Notes: generated from the letters alone by a model not told the origin. DNA of 64,000 nt from Paucisalibacillus globulus DSM 18846 (GCF_000482485.1 NZ_KI519435.1:135715-199714), one strand, 5' to 3'. Numbered from the stretch's first letter, positions 17,817 through 27,607 are shown. A program made the numbers and translations.

Positions 17817-18837
17817 TTACCTTCAAACCTCCTACATTCACAAATTCTGGTGGTTCGACTTTTGGTGCACGCTCATCTAACAGCCAGCATGCAGTTTTTT
17901 GTGTTTCGGATAGTTCAAAGTACTCCGGCATTTGGGTTGAACATGCTTTCATTGCATATGGACAACGAGCAGCAAATGGACACCCTTGTGGTGGGTCAGA
18001 TAAATCTGGTGGGGAACCAGGAATGGCTTTTAGTTCCTCATCATGATTATCTAGTTTTGGCATAGAACCTAGTAAACCCCATGTATAGGGATGTCTTGGA
18101 TTATAGAAAATCTCATCAACAGAACCCGTTTCTACTATTTTTCCACCATACATGACCGCGACACGATGTGCTGCATTCGCAACTACTCCAAGGTCATGTG
18201 TAATAAGAATAATTGCTGTTCCCGTTTCCTTTTGTAATCCCTTCATTAAATCTAATATCTGTGCTTGAATGGTTACATCTAGTGCAGTGGTCGGTTCATC
18301 TGCGATTAGAATTTTTGGATTACATGCTAACGCGATTGCAATCATTGCACGCTGACGCATACCACCAGAGAATTCATGCGGATATTGCTTTATTCTCTTC
18401 TCCGGGTTAGGTATACCAACTAATTTTAATAATTCAACCCCACGTAAATGGGCTTCTTTTTTAGACATATTTTGATGCTTAATTAGTCCTTCTGCAATTT
18501 GTTTTCCTATTGTCATTGTTGGGTTTAATGAAGTCATCGGGTCTTGGAAAATCATACCGATCTCTTTACCGCGAATACTCTCCATTTGCTTCTCAGACTT
18601 TTCAATTAGGTCTTCGCCATTAAATTCAATGGATCCACTAACAAATTTTCCTGGAGGCATCGGAATAAGCCGCATAATTGATTGAGCTGTTACACTTTTC
18701 CCTGAGCCAGATTCCCCTACTATTGCAAGTGTTTCCTCTTCATGTAAATCAAAGGAAACTTTACGAACTGCTTGTACTTCTGCTTTATATGTTTCAAAAT
18801 TGACAGAAAGGTCTTTTACACTTAGTATTTTCTTCAT
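17809..18837 (-). CDS. oppD: oligopeptide ABC transporter ATP-binding protein OppD
   Basis: 342-residue ATPase. It has Walker [22 protein letters not shown], signature [14 protein letters not shown], Walker [13 protein letters not shown] and [18 protein letters not shown] and [10 protein letters not shown] near the C-terminus are typical of OppD. It forms the ATPase pair with OppF, whose gene overlaps by 8 bp. The gap to oppC is 15 bp. Confidence 0.92.
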   Translation of the reverse strand: MKKILSVKDLSVNFETYKAEVQAVRKVSFDLHEEETLAIVGESGSGKSVTAQSIMRLIPMPPGKFVSGSIEFNGEDLIEKSEKQMESIRGKEIGMIFQDPMTSLNPTMTIGKQIAEGLIKHQNMSKKEAHLRGVELLKLVGIPNPEKRIKQYPHEFSGGMRQRAMIAIALACNPKILIADEPTTALDVTIQAQILDLMKGLQKETGTAIILITHDLGVVANAAHRVAVMYGGKIVETGSVDEIFYNPRHPYTWGLLGSMPKLDNHDEELKAIPGSPPDLSDPPQGCPFAARCPYAMKACSTQMPEYFELSETQKTACWLLDERAPKVEPPEFVNVGGLKVNG

Positions 18838-18852
18838 TTGTATCTCCCCTTC

Positions 18853-19776
18853 CTATTTACGTTCTTTCGGATCTAATGCATCTCTTAGACCGTCACCAAT
18901 TACGTTAAATGCCAGCATCGTTAAACAAATAAAGAACGCTGGGAAGAAAAGCTGATATGGGGAATACCGCAATGCACCAAGTGCATCACTTGTCATTACA
19001 CCCCAGCTTGAGTGCGGCATCGGCACACCTAGTCCTAAGAAGCTTAGAAATGCTTCCGTAAAAATCGCACTTGGCACTGTTAGTGTCAACGTAACAAGGA
19101 TCGGCCCAAGTGTGTTGGGAATCAAATGCTTGAATAGTAATCGCGAACTACTTGCCCCAAGAGAACGTGATGCTAACACATATTCTTCAGAACGGAGCTG
19201 CATAACTTGTCCACGAACAATTCTGGCCATATTAATCCACCCTGTGATAACCATGGCAATAATCATCGTCCATATACCTTGGTCCATTACTACCATCAGC
19301 AAAATAACAACTAACAGATATGGGAGTCCTGACAGAATATCCGCTATTCGCATCATATATTCATCTACTTTCCCACCAAAGTATCCAGCAAAGGCTCCCC
19401 AAATTATTCCAATAATAAGGTCCAGAAATGCTGCTGTTAGTCCAATAAACAAGGAAATTCTAGCACCATCCCATGTTCTTGCAAAAATATCTCGTCCGAT
19501 ATTATCTGTCCCAAACCAGTGCTCTGCGGATGGAGTTAAATTCGTTGACATTAAATCTGTATCTTTATAGTTCTTCCCGGATATTTCAGCACCAAAAACT
19601 GCCATGAATCCTAATAAAAGTAGAACGATGATTCCCATTAACGCTAATTTGTTCTTTCTAAACCTTCTCCAAGCATCTTTCCAATAGGAAGTACTTTGTC
19701 CGACGATTTTCTCTGATTCTCCATAATCAATATTAAGTCGTTCAAAATCTGCATTTGAAAGCTGCGACTGTGCCAT
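18853..19776 (-). CDS. oppC: oligopeptide ABC transporter permease OppC
   Basis: 307-residue membrane permease. It has a cytoplasmic N-terminus, a first helix around residues 45-65, the periplasmic-side motif WFGTDNIGRDIFARTW, and five further helices. The EAA loop is EEYVLASRSLGASSSRLLFKH. Its ATG overlaps the oppB stop by 1 bp (TAATG), so translation is coupled. It pairs with OppB. Confidence 0.92.
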   Translation of the reverse strand: MAQSQLSNADFERLNIDYGESEKIVGQSTSYWKDAWRRFRKNKLALMGIIVLLLLGFMAVFGAEISGKNYKDTDLMSTNLTPSAEHWFGTDNIGRDIFARTWDGARISLFIGLTAAFLDLIIGIIWGAFAGYFGGKVDEYMMRIADILSGLPYLLVVILLMVVMDQGIWTMIIAMVITGWINMARIVRGQVMQLRSEEYVLASRSLGASSSRLLFKHLIPNTLGPILVTLTLTVPSAIFTEAFLSFLGLGVPMPHSSWGVMTSDALGALRYSPYQLFFPAFFICLTMLAFNVIGDGLRDALDPKERK

Positions 19777-20711
19777 TACTTTCCACCGCCCTTTGCTACG
19801 AGCTTAATTCTTGGATCAACTATTCCATAAATTAAATCTACTATTAATATACTAACTAAAAGAATAACACTATAAAATACTGTTGTTCCCATTATAACTG
19901 TATAGTCTCGATTTGTTATACTAGTAACGAATTCACTACCTAGACCAGGGATACCAAAAATCTGTTCAATAATAAAACTTCCTGTTAATATCCCTGCTAC
20001 TAACGGCCCCATATAGGAGATTACTGGTAACAAAGCATTCCTAAGTCCATGTTTATAAGTTACAATTCGCTGACTCATTCCTTTTGACTTTGCCGTTTTA
20101 ATGTAATCTGAACTTAACACATCCAGCATGCTGGAGCGCATTAAACGTGCAATAAATGCAAGTGGTGTAGTCGCTAGCGCTATTGCAGGTAGAATCGTAT
20201 CAGAGAAGGATTCCATCCTTGCAACCGAAAACATTTCTAGTTTAAAGGCGAATATGTATTGTAGAATAGTCGCCATGATAAAGCTCGGTACGGATATACC
20301 CATTACAGCGATGATCATTGCCGTATAATCTCCAAATCGATTATGTTTCAGTGCTGCAAAAACACCTAATAAGACACCAAATCCTATCGCTATAAATACG
20401 GCTTCCAGCCCTAAAACAAGGGAATATGGGAAACTACGTAGGATAATATCCATTACCTCTTGTCCAACAAATTTAAAGGAAGGACCAAAATCAAACGTTA
20501 GTGAATTTACCACATACGTAATATATTGTTCATGAATAGGGTCATTCAACCCATATGCTTCAATCATTTGTTCTTCTATGGCTGGTGTCATTTTACGTTC
20601 AGACGCAAATGGACTTCCTGGTGCTGCTTGCATTAAAAAGAATGTTGCGCTGATGATTAAGAAAAGAGAGAGAGCAATATACCCAATTCTTTTCAAAATA
20701 TAATTTACCAA
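19776..20711 (-). CDS. oppB: oligopeptide ABC transporter permease OppB
   Basis: About 311 residues. N-terminal helix near IGYIALSLFLIISATFFLMQ followed by APGSPF, six predicted helices, and the EAA loop DYIKTAKSKGMSQRIVTYKH. I place the start at a TTG at 20711 (reads M-VNYILKRIGY) because GGAGG lies 8 nt before it; the in-frame TTG 15 bp further upstream overlaps that same GGAGG and cannot use it. It follows oppA after a spacer with a stem-loop. Confidence 0.88.
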   Translation of the reverse strand: MVNYILKRIGYIALSLFLIISATFFLMQAAPGSPFASERKMTPAIEEQMIEAYGLNDPIHEQYITYVVNSLTFDFGPSFKFVGQEVMDIILRSFPYSLVLGLEAVFIAIGFGVLLGVFAALKHNRFGDYTAMIIAVMGISVPSFIMATILQYIFAFKLEMFSVARMESFSDTILPAIALATTPLAFIARLMRSSMLDVLSSDYIKTAKSKGMSQRIVTYKHGLRNALLPVISYMGPLVAGILTGSFIIEQIFGIPGLGSEFVTSITNRDYTVIMGTTVFYSVILLVSILIVDLIYGIVDPRIKLVAKGGGK

Positions 20712-20984
20712 TATATACACCTCCAATTAACTTGTACAACTAATACTTTCGAAACGAAAAAAAGAGGTGAAACAATCCACCCCTCCTATTCCCTTTTCCT
20801 TTTCAAGAAAAAAGAATAATCATCCTATGTTTATGCGAAAGAAATACTCTTGTCCTGTATTTCTAAGAAGGCGTCAACGGTTTCTTTTTGCATGTCTTCT
20901 AGATATTAAATTGTTATTCTCTAAATCTCTTGAAAAGCCTTGTTCACACAAGTTACAAAAGGATTTCCAATTAATATAGAAGCA

Positions 20985-21024
20985 ACCAAGATAAGGAAAC
21001 ATACTTCATGCTTCCTATCTTGGT
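20985..21024 (-). other. stem-loop between oppA and oppB
   Basis: CCAAGATA plus GGAA pairs with TTCC plus TATCTTGG (12 bp, one bulge) shortly after the oppA stop. No long T-run follows, so it probably stabilises oppA mRNA or causes partial termination. That would give more binding protein than permease. The rest of the 341-bp gap (20712-21052) holds a second weak hairpin at about 20760-20785 with a T-run on the minus strand, and no convincing gene. Confidence 0.55.
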
Positions 21025-21052
21025 ATTACTTCATATTTTTTCTAGCGAACTA

Positions 21053-22747
21053 TTATTTTTCGATATAGCCCCACTTGTATTGAACCCCACCAAGACCTGA
21101 TACTTCAACATTCTTCACGTAGTCTTTAGCAGTCCATACGTTTGTGTAGAAGTAGATTGGTGCGATTGGCAGAGCATCCATGAAGATTGCTTCTGCTTCT
21201 CTTAGGACTTCTTTACGAGCAGCAGGGTCTGTTTCTGTTCTAGATTGTGCAAGTAATTCTTGGTACTCAGCATCTTCCCAGTTCGTGTAGTTGTTTCCAC
21301 CAACGGTATTGAAGATCTCAAGGAAGTTAATTGCATCGTTAAAGTCTGCAAGCCATCCCATACGTCCAACTTGGAAGTTACCAGAACCCATAGAATCTAG
21401 GTAAACGTTCCACTCTTCATTTCCAAGTTCAACTTCAACACCAAGGTTCTTGCTCCACATATCTTGAACTGCCTGAGCAATTACACCATGTGCTTCACTT
21501 GTGTTATAAGATAACTTAAGTGGCGGCAACTCTTCTAGTCCAAGCTCTTCTAAACCAGCTTCTAAGTATTCCTTGGCTGTTTCCACATCATTATCAGCAA
21601 AGTATCCTTCATTGCTTTCTTCCCAAATAGAAGGTGGTACTAATGCCATCGCTGGTTGTTGTTCACCTTTTGTGATGTTTTCAACAATACCTTGACGGTT
21701 AATTGCTAAAGCAAATGCCTTACGAATATTTTCATTATTGAATGGTTCTGCTTCTGTATTAAATGCATAGTAGTATACACCAGCAAGTGCAGTAATGTTT
21801 AAAGATCCATCTTCTTTAAGTGAAGGAATAGCAGCTAATGGAACCGAGTCAGTTGGAGATCCAACCCAATCAAGGTCACCAGATTCATACATTTGAAGTG
21901 CCGTATCTTCATTATCTACCATTAACATGTTAATTGTTTCAAGTTTTACTGTGTCTGCATCCCAGTACCCAGTGTTTTTCTTGATTACGACCTTGTTTTT
22001 GTGCTCCCATGTATCAAGTACGAATGGACCGTTTGATACGTAGTTATCACCAGCTTCAAGTGCCCAATCAGGATTAGCCTCTGCAACAGCTTTGTTAACA
22101 GGGTAATAAGTATAGAAAGCAGTTAAATCTAAGAAATATGGTGTTGGCTGTGCCAAAGTAACCTCTAGTGTTTTGTCATCTAGAGCTTTAACACCAACTT
22201 CATCTAGAGAGCCACCATCTTCTTTAGCAGCTTGTGCTCCCTTGATTACATATAACTGATAAGCATAATCCGTATCAGCATTAGCAGGGTCTAGTACCCA
22301 TTTCCATGCAAATTCAAAGTCGTGCGCAGTAACTGGATCACCGTTTGACCAATTTGCATCATCGCGAATTGTAAATGTATACGTTAACAAATCTTCTGAA
22401 ATCTCAGGCTCGGCGGCTGCCATCGCTGGCTCCACAACGCCTTCTTGGTTAATACGCATTAACCCCTCGAATACTTGGTCAAGAACCGCACCAGAAGTTG
22501 TATCTGTTGCAAGACCAGGGTGTAATGAAGGTGGTTCTGATTTAATGTTCACGTTTAATACTTGTTCAACATCTCCAGTATCTTCACCTTCATCTTTTGT
22601 AGCAGAATCGCCTGATTCCTCACTCTTTTCTTCCGTTTCCTTATCCCCACTCTCGCCGTTAGCCTCATCATCGCCACCATTACATGCAGCAAGAACTAGG
22701 CCGAGTGCAAATAAAAGAACTAATAGTAATGACCACTTTTTCCACAT
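21053..22747 (-). CDS. oppA: oligopeptide-binding lipoprotein OppA
   Basis: 564-residue family 5 solute-binding lipoprotein, first gene of oppABCDF. It has a signal peptide with lipobox VLAAC (Cys22), an acidic linker (about 25-60), the family signature region around YTFTIRDDANWSNGDPVTAHDF, and the OppA-type ending in IAPIYFYTNVW. GGAGG lies about 10 nt before the ATG. The sequence is far from the two tandem-copy binding proteins. This is the classic oligopeptide importer, which in Bacilli also takes up signalling peptides. Confidence 0.93.
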   Translation of the reverse strand: MWKKWSLLLVLLFALGLVLAACNGGDDEANGESGDKETEEKSEESGDSATKDEGEDTGDVEQVLNVNIKSEPPSLHPGLATDTTSGAVLDQVFEGLMRINQEGVVEPAMAAAEPEISEDLLTYTFTIRDDANWSNGDPVTAHDFEFAWKWVLDPANADTDYAYQLYVIKGAQAAKEDGGSLDEVGVKALDDKTLEVTLAQPTPYFLDLTAFYTYYPVNKAVAEANPDWALEAGDNYVSNGPFVLDTWEHKNKVVIKKNTGYWDADTVKLETINMLMVDNEDTALQMYESGDLDWVGSPTDSVPLAAIPSLKEDGSLNITALAGVYYYAFNTEAEPFNNENIRKAFALAINRQGIVENITKGEQQPAMALVPPSIWEESNEGYFADNDVETAKEYLEAGLEELGLEELPPLKLSYNTSEAHGVIAQAVQDMWSKNLGVEVELGNEEWNVYLDSMGSGNFQVGRMGWLADFNDAINFLEIFNTVGGNNYTNWEDAEYQELLAQSRTETDPAARKEVLREAEAIFMDALPIAPIYFYTNVWTAKDYVKNVEVSGLGGVQYKWGYIEK

Positions 22748-22814
22748 ATGTGTAGACCCTCCTATTTTTATATTCTTACAATTCGGGATAGTCTAAATCC
22801 TGAACTTGTTTTCC

Positions 22815-22849
22815 ATTATACAACCTATTCTAAAAATTTTCATCAACTT
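22815..22849 (-). promoter_or_regulatory. possible oppA promoter with overlapping CodY-like box
   Basis: On the minus strand TATAAT (22815-22820) lies 20 bp downstream of TTGATG (22841-22846), a longer spacer than ideal. AAGTTGATGAAAATT (22835-22849) overlaps the -35 and matches the CodY consensus at 12 of 15 positions. The rest of the 22748-23064 gap is AT-rich, apart from a terminator at its far end. Confidence 0.35.
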
Positions 22850-22965
22850 TTTTATAAAATTTAATTTATTATTACAAATTAGCTAATTCAAACATGGGCA
22901 AATAGTCATTAAAAATGGAATTATTAGTTAAATTCAATTAGGAAGAATGCCTTATTTTTTTAATT

Positions 22966-23040
22966 ACAAAAAGAGAGACAGACCCTTTTCAACAAAATCA
23001 GCTAATTATGCTCATCTCGTTGCTAGGTGTCTGTCCCTCG
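22966..23040 (-). terminator. terminator of the DUF1002 gene
   Basis: AGGGACAGAC pairs with GTCTGTCTCT (G-U tolerated) across a long loop of about 45 nt, followed by a T-run on the minus strand. Confidence 0.6.
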
Positions 23041-23064
23041 ACGCTCTAACTATTCTTCATGATA

Positions 23065-23973
23065 CTATTTAAATAGATTAGTAAAAAACTCTGCAATCGC
23101 ATCAAATAATTGTTTGAAAAAGTTCCCTACACTATCCCAGAATCCTTCATCAGCTAGTAAATCATCAATTTGATCTTGAACTTTTGTTGCTATATCACTC
23201 AATTGATTTTTCACTTTATCAAAATCAATATTTAAGTCACGCATCTTCTCAAATAAGTCGATTAGAAGTTGTCTATCTTTTTCACTTAAAGAAATTTCTA
23301 GTTTGTCCAATTGTTCTTGAACAATTCTTTCAACATCATCTATTGTTGCAGGATTTTGTTCGGCAATAGCTTGTTTAATTTCTGTAATTAATTCACTTAC
23401 TTGTTCCTTACTAAGCCCAGCATCAGATACTAAGCCTGTAGCAACATTAAGTTCTTCATTTGCGAGCTCCATTCTTTCTTTATCAAGCTCTACACCTTCA
23501 GCGTCGTAGGCTTTGTATATCCCTGTTAAGGCAGAATGCCCAGTTACTTTTACAGGCGAAGCTACAATAACAGTAGCATGTTCTACCCCAGCAGTAAGTA
23601 AAGCATTCGTATACATTTCACTAGTTACTTCTGTTATGTTATCAGGAGTAATAATGGTAACACTTAAACCTTTTCCTTCCTCCTCCATGGTAATTTTTGC
23701 AGAAGAGAACATTCTAGCTTTTGAGTTTCCACCAATATAGTTTACTAAGTCTTCACCAGTTACCGTATACTCGTCAACCATCTCTGAGTCTGTTACTTCC
23801 AGTATCTTCTGTGTCTCTGCTTTTTGTTCTTCCGTTAAGCTGCCACCATAGACTACAATAGGCACACCAAGTTTTTCATTAATAACTTCATCCGCACTTA
23901 CCGGCATGGCAAAAGACGCTACCAAAGTGATAATTAATGTAAACAGAGCTGTTAATTTTACATATCGTTTCAT
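23065..23973 (-). CDS. secreted DUF1002 protein (YpuA-like)
   Basis: 302 residues with an N-terminal signal peptide (about 1-27, ending VSADE). The DUF1002 region has LGVPIVVYGGSLTEEQ near the start of the mature protein, VTIITPDNITEVTS and a central SPVKVTGHSALTGIYKAY. The C-terminal third (about 200-302) is helical and acidic, rich in Gln/Asp/Lys, and ends in an aromatic amphipathic stretch FFKQLFDAIAEFFTNLF. Function is unknown in the family. GGAG lies upstream of the ATG. It is a single-gene unit with its own terminator. Confidence 0.8.
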   Translation of the reverse strand: MKRYVKLTALFTLIITLVASFAMPVSADEVINEKLGVPIVVYGGSLTEEQKAETQKILEVTDSEMVDEYTVTGEDLVNYIGGNSKARMFSSAKITMEEEGKGLSVTIITPDNITEVTSEMYTNALLTAGVEHATVIVASPVKVTGHSALTGIYKAYDAEGVELDKERMELANEELNVATGLVSDAGLSKEQVSELITEIKQAIAEQNPATIDDVERIVQEQLDKLEISLSEKDRQLLIDLFEKMRDLNIDFDKVKNQLSDIATKVQDQIDDLLADEGFWDSVGNFFKQLFDAIAEFFTNLFK

Positions 23974-24164
23974 CGTTTATAGCTCCTTTTCCTCTAAATT
24001 TCTTTCACACTACTTGTCTAACAAAATATTAGATGACTACTTCGATTATACCCATTTTCAAAAAAATAACACCTTTTATCTAGAGGCTATTATTCTTTCA
24101 ATTTATTTCGTATTCCGGTATATTTAGGGTAACGAAATATTTTATAGAAAGAAGGCAACGATCC

Positions 24165-25403
24165 ATTAATACCGAAAACTTCCTTGTAAAACGTAATTTA
24201 GTTATTATGTGGTTTGCTAATTTCTTCGTAGCAGGAAGCATGACCATGGTTATTCCATTCCTGTCACTTTATATCGATTCCTTTGGTGACTTTTCTGATG
24301 TCTATGTTCAGAATTGGGCAGGCTGGGTGTTTTTAGTTACATTTATTGCTGCTTTTATCTTTTCTCCAATTTGGGGACGGTTTGGGGATAAGTATGGAAG
24401 AAAGAAATTACTTGTCTTTTTCGCAACCGGTATGGGAGTATCCATATTTTTAATGGGATTTGCAACCAACGTTTGGCAATTATTCATTTTAAGACTTATC
24501 ATGGGGATTTTCACCGGATTTATACCGATGTCCCAAGCACTTATTGCAACACAAACTCCTAAGAATGTTGCTGGAAAAGTTCTAGGAACACTCCAAACTG
24601 GTAGTATTACTGGGTCGCTAATGGGGCCACTACTTGGAGGAGCACTTGCAGATACATTTGGATTTTCTTCTACATTTAAATGGGTAGCATTTTCCATTTT
24701 ACTTTCTGCCCTTATCGTTCTTTTTGGGATAAAGGAAAAGCGATTAGAATTTTCCTCTGATAAAGAACATAAGGCATACTCTAGTAAGGAAGTTATTCTG
24801 CATATTGTAAAGCATCCTGTTTTACTTGTTGTGATGATTATCTCCGCACTAGTACAAATTGCACATTTCAGTGTGCAGCCCATCCTCTCGTTATATGTGG
24901 AAGAAATTCACGGACCACTAAATATAGCCCTTTTCTCCGGAATTGCATTCTCAGCAGCTGGAGTTGGTAATTTAATCATGACTAGAAAATGGGGTAAACT
25001 TGGAGACCAACACGGATATATTAAGTTTTTAATCGTGTTACTTTTCATGGCTGGCATTGTCTATTTATCAGGTGCATTTGTTACATCCATTTGGCAACTT
25101 GTGCTTGTCCGCTTCTTGTTAGGGGTATCAATTGGTGGAATTATTCCGTTAAGGATTGCTTATATCCGTCAAGAAGCACCATTATCCATGCAAGGTGAGG
25201 TACTAGGCTACAACACTAGTTTAAGATTCTTAGGTAATATTATCGGTCCTGCTCTTGGTGGACTTATTGCAGGATTCTATGGTATTTCATCTGTATTTTT
25301 CTTTACAAGTGGCGTACTTATTTTAAGTGGTGTGTTCCTACTAGTTGCTTGGTATAAATATGAATATGCAACTAGTAAAAGTCATTCCTTATCTTCACGA
25401 TGA
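24165..25403 (+). CDS. MFS drug-efflux-type transporter, probable ATT start
   Basis: Twelve-helix major facilitator protein resembling bacterial multidrug exporters. The loop 2-3 motif is GRFGDKYGRKKLL, and GSLMGPLLGGALADTFG resembles the antiporter motif of helix 5. The first ATG in frame (24207) falls just before helix 1 and has no ribosome site. The frame stays open upstream through NFLVKRNLVI, a basic pre-helix stretch normal for the family. An AGAAGG box lies 9 nt before an ATT at 24165. I therefore extend to that codon, which would be a rare start or a mutated ATG. The substrate cannot be told. Confidence 0.8.
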   Translation: MNTENFLVKRNLVIMWFANFFVAGSMTMVIPFLSLYIDSFGDFSDVYVQNWAGWVFLVTFIAAFIFSPIWGRFGDKYGRKKLLVFFATGMGVSIFLMGFATNVWQLFILRLIMGIFTGFIPMSQALIATQTPKNVAGKVLGTLQTGSITGSLMGPLLGGALADTFGFSSTFKWVAFSILLSALIVLFGIKEKRLEFSSDKEHKAYSSKEVILHIVKHPVLLVVMIISALVQIAHFSVQPILSLYVEEIHGPLNIALFSGIAFSAAGVGNLIMTRKWGKLGDQHGYIKFLIVLLFMAGIVYLSGAFVTSIWQLVLVRFLLGVSIGGIIPLRIAYIRQEAPLSMQGEVLGYNTSLRFLGNIIGPALGGLIAGFYGISSVFFFTSGVLILSGVFLLVAWYKYEYATSKSHSLSSR

Positions 25404-25441
25404 TTCTAAATTTACTTTGAGATTAATATGTTTTAATATGT

Positions 25442-25500
25442 GATCCGAACTAGTATACAATATTCTCCTATTGGATGTTTGTATTAGTTCGGATTTTTCT
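25442..25500 (+). terminator. terminator of the MFS gene
   Basis: ATCCGAACTA pairs with TAGTTCGGAT, extended with a 2-nt bulge, followed by TTTTTCTTTT. Confidence 0.8.
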
Positions 25501-25545
25501 TTTACTATAAAGGATATTGCGACGCGAAATTTAGTAGCAGATTAA

Positions 25546-25640
25546 TAGATGAAATGAATCACAAGATCCTGTTGCGGTTCATTTTAAGGAAGGTGTAATG
25601 ATGAAATGAACCAACAGCTATTAGTAATTCATTTTCCATA
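25546..25640. repeat. short hairpin repeats with AAATGAA / TTCATTT arms
   Basis: Two successive units, each with AAATGAA on the left and TTCATTT on the right, in the gap between the MFS and MATE genes. The arms resemble those of the 52-bp repeats at 35691-36116 and the degenerate set at 47010-47180. The rest of the gap (25404-25741) holds the MFS terminator and an AT-rich probable promoter. Confidence 0.45.
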
Positions 25641-25741
25641 TGATATTTCCACTTTTTTCGCAAATCTAATAATATACTCTTTTTATTTCTTTCAATTCAT
25701 TGTAAACTATTCCTATTGTTTGATAGAAGGAAGGGTACATC

Positions 25742-27115
25742 TTGAGTTCTAAAACCACAAAAAATTTAACATTGTTTTCTATTACTTGGCCAATTTTTAT
25801 TGAGATTTTACTACATATGTTAATGGGTAATGCAGATACGCTCATGCTAAGCCAGTATTCGGATGAATCGGTTGCTGCAGTTGGAGTTTCTAATCAGATA
25901 CTTTCCGTAGTTATTGTTATGTTCGGATTTGTTGCACAGGGGGCAGCAGTTTTAATTGCTCAAAATATCGGTGCAGACAAACCAAAAGCAGCTGGACAAA
26001 TTGCTCTTAATGCATTAAGTATGAATTTACTGTTTTCTATTCTCTTGAGCATCTGCTTATTCATTTGGGGTAAGCCAATATTAACGATGATGGATTTACC
26101 TCCAGAGTTGATGGGTGAAGGACTATCCTATATGAAAATTGTAGGTGGCTTCATATTTATTCAAGCATTGATCATGACGACAGGTGCTATTTTAAGAAGC
26201 TATGGTCATACGAAAGACACGATGATTGTAACCATTGGGATGAACATCCTTAATGTTATAGGAAATTATTTTGCAATTTTTGGCCCTTTTGGTTTTCCTG
26301 TTCTTGGTGTGGAAGGGGTAGCTTATTCTACAGCAATCAGTAGATTAATAGGATTCATTGCCCTTATTTTACTTCTTGTGAAACGTACGGGTGAGGAAAT
26401 TAATTTTAAGTACTTTTTCCGCTATGAAAAAATGCATGTGAAGAGCTTATTAAAGATAGGAATACCTTCTGCAGGTGAACAATTATCCTATAATGCTAGT
26501 CAAATGGTTATTACGTATTTTGTAGCACAGCTTGGAACTATTGCAATTACAACAAAAGTATATACGCAAAATATTATGATGTTTATCTTTTTATTTTCCG
26601 TTGCTATTGGCCAGGGTACACAAATATTGATAGGACATATGATTGGTGCCGGAAAAATTGAAGATGCCTATGAACGAGCGCTTAAGAGTTTACGCCTTTC
26701 TATCTTTATTTCGTTAACAATGGCAGGGATTGTTTATCTTATCGCCAAACCATTTCTTGGAATCTTTACGGATAATGCATCGATCATTGAAGCAGGGACA
26801 TTTCTATTACTTTTAACCATTGCACTAGAGCCTGGCCGTGCATTTAACTTGGTTATGATTAGTTCCTTAAGAGCAGCAGGTGATGTAAAGTTTCCTGTTT
26901 ATATTGGAATCGTAGTTATGTGGGGAGTTAGTGTTACCTTTAGCTGGTTCTTTGGCATTTATCTTGAACTTGGTTTAATTGGGATATGGATTGCTTTCAT
27001 TGCTGATGAATGGTTACGTGGGGTATTAATGCTTCGTCGTTGGAAACAACGTAATTGGGTAAATATGAGTTTTGTCCAAAAAGATAAAGATGAAGTTACA
27101 GGGGAAGCAAGATAA
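25742..27115 (+). CDS. MATE family efflux transporter
   Basis: 457-residue multidrug and toxic compound extrusion protein with twelve predicted helices in two halves. Family features include the N-terminal WPIFIEILLHMLMGNADTLM, VAAVGVSNQI and the GAILRSYGHTKDTM loop after helix 4. The start is TTG with AGGAAGGG just upstream. It exports cationic compounds using a Na+ or H+ gradient; the substrate is unknown. The DUF1450 gene follows after 69 bp on the same strand. A second MATE gene (29976-31322) is only distantly similar. Confidence 0.9.
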   Translation: MSSKTTKNLTLFSITWPIFIEILLHMLMGNADTLMLSQYSDESVAAVGVSNQILSVVIVMFGFVAQGAAVLIAQNIGADKPKAAGQIALNALSMNLLFSILLSICLFIWGKPILTMMDLPPELMGEGLSYMKIVGGFIFIQALIMTTGAILRSYGHTKDTMIVTIGMNILNVIGNYFAIFGPFGFPVLGVEGVAYSTAISRLIGFIALILLLVKRTGEEINFKYFFRYEKMHVKSLLKIGIPSAGEQLSYNASQMVITYFVAQLGTIAITTKVYTQNIMMFIFLFSVAIGQGTQILIGHMIGAGKIEDAYERALKSLRLSIFISLTMAGIVYLIAKPFLGIFTDNASIIEAGTFLLLLTIALEPGRAFNLVMISSLRAAGDVKFPVYIGIVVMWGVSVTFSWFFGIYLELGLIGIWIAFIADEWLRGVLMLRRWKQRNWVNMSFVQKDKDEVTGEAR

Positions 27116-27184
27116 TTGAAATGAAATGTTGATAATGCTATTATTCAGTCATTCCATGTAATTCATGAAAGAAAGTGATGGCTT

Positions 27185-27430
27185 ATGGGTATTGTTGTTG
27201 TTGAAGTATGTGATGGTAATGCTATTACAACTTTAAATATAGAAGAAATTTTAGAAGAGGAGTTTCCTGAGGTTGCGGTTTTAACTAGTGATTGTTTATC
27301 GTTTTGTGGATTATGTCGAGTAAAGCCATATGCGATTGTTAATAACCGGAGGATTTTCGGGAAGACCCCAGAGGAATGTTTGGATAAAATTAGGGAAGTT
27401 ATTAAGGAAGAACTAGCTATTTATCAGTGA
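27185..27430 (+). CDS. DUF1450 protein (YuzB family)
   Basis: 81-residue cytoplasmic protein. The family pattern is an N-terminal VEVCDGN, a central CLSFCGLCRVKPYAIVN with three cysteines (C-x3-C-x2-C) and an acidic helical tail. The cysteines suggest metal or redox chemistry, but the role is unknown. The ribosome site is weak. The last codons and stop lie inside the terminator hairpin. Confidence 0.85.
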   Translation: MGIVVVEVCDGNAITTLNIEEILEEEFPEVAVLTSDCLSFCGLCRVKPYAIVNNRRIFGKTPEECLDKIREVIKEELAIYQ

Positions 27431-27450
27431 TAAATGGCTAGTTCTTTTTA
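27411..27450 (+). terminator. terminator overlapping the 3' end of the DUF1450 gene
   Basis: AACTAGC and ATTTATC pair with GATAAAT and GCTAGTT around a 3-nt loop, followed by CTTTTTATT. The TGA stop codon sits in the loop region. Confidence 0.85.
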
Positions 27451-27607
27451 TTCGACAGTTTTTATTGCCGGGGAAATATTTTGTCTAATTATTTGTTTAT
27501 ATGGCCAAGTCCGTGGCCCGAATACACTCCGTGTAAATATCAAATATTGCCCTCTTCAGTAGTTCTCCCAAAACAAATAAATAGAACTATTCAACGTCAA
27601 ATTTCAC

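Noticed and set aside
20767-20979. 70-codon plus-strand frame between oppB and oppA
   Set aside because: No ribosome site, composition rich in Phe, Lys and Arg without a recognisable family, and it lies opposite the operon spacer that holds hairpins.
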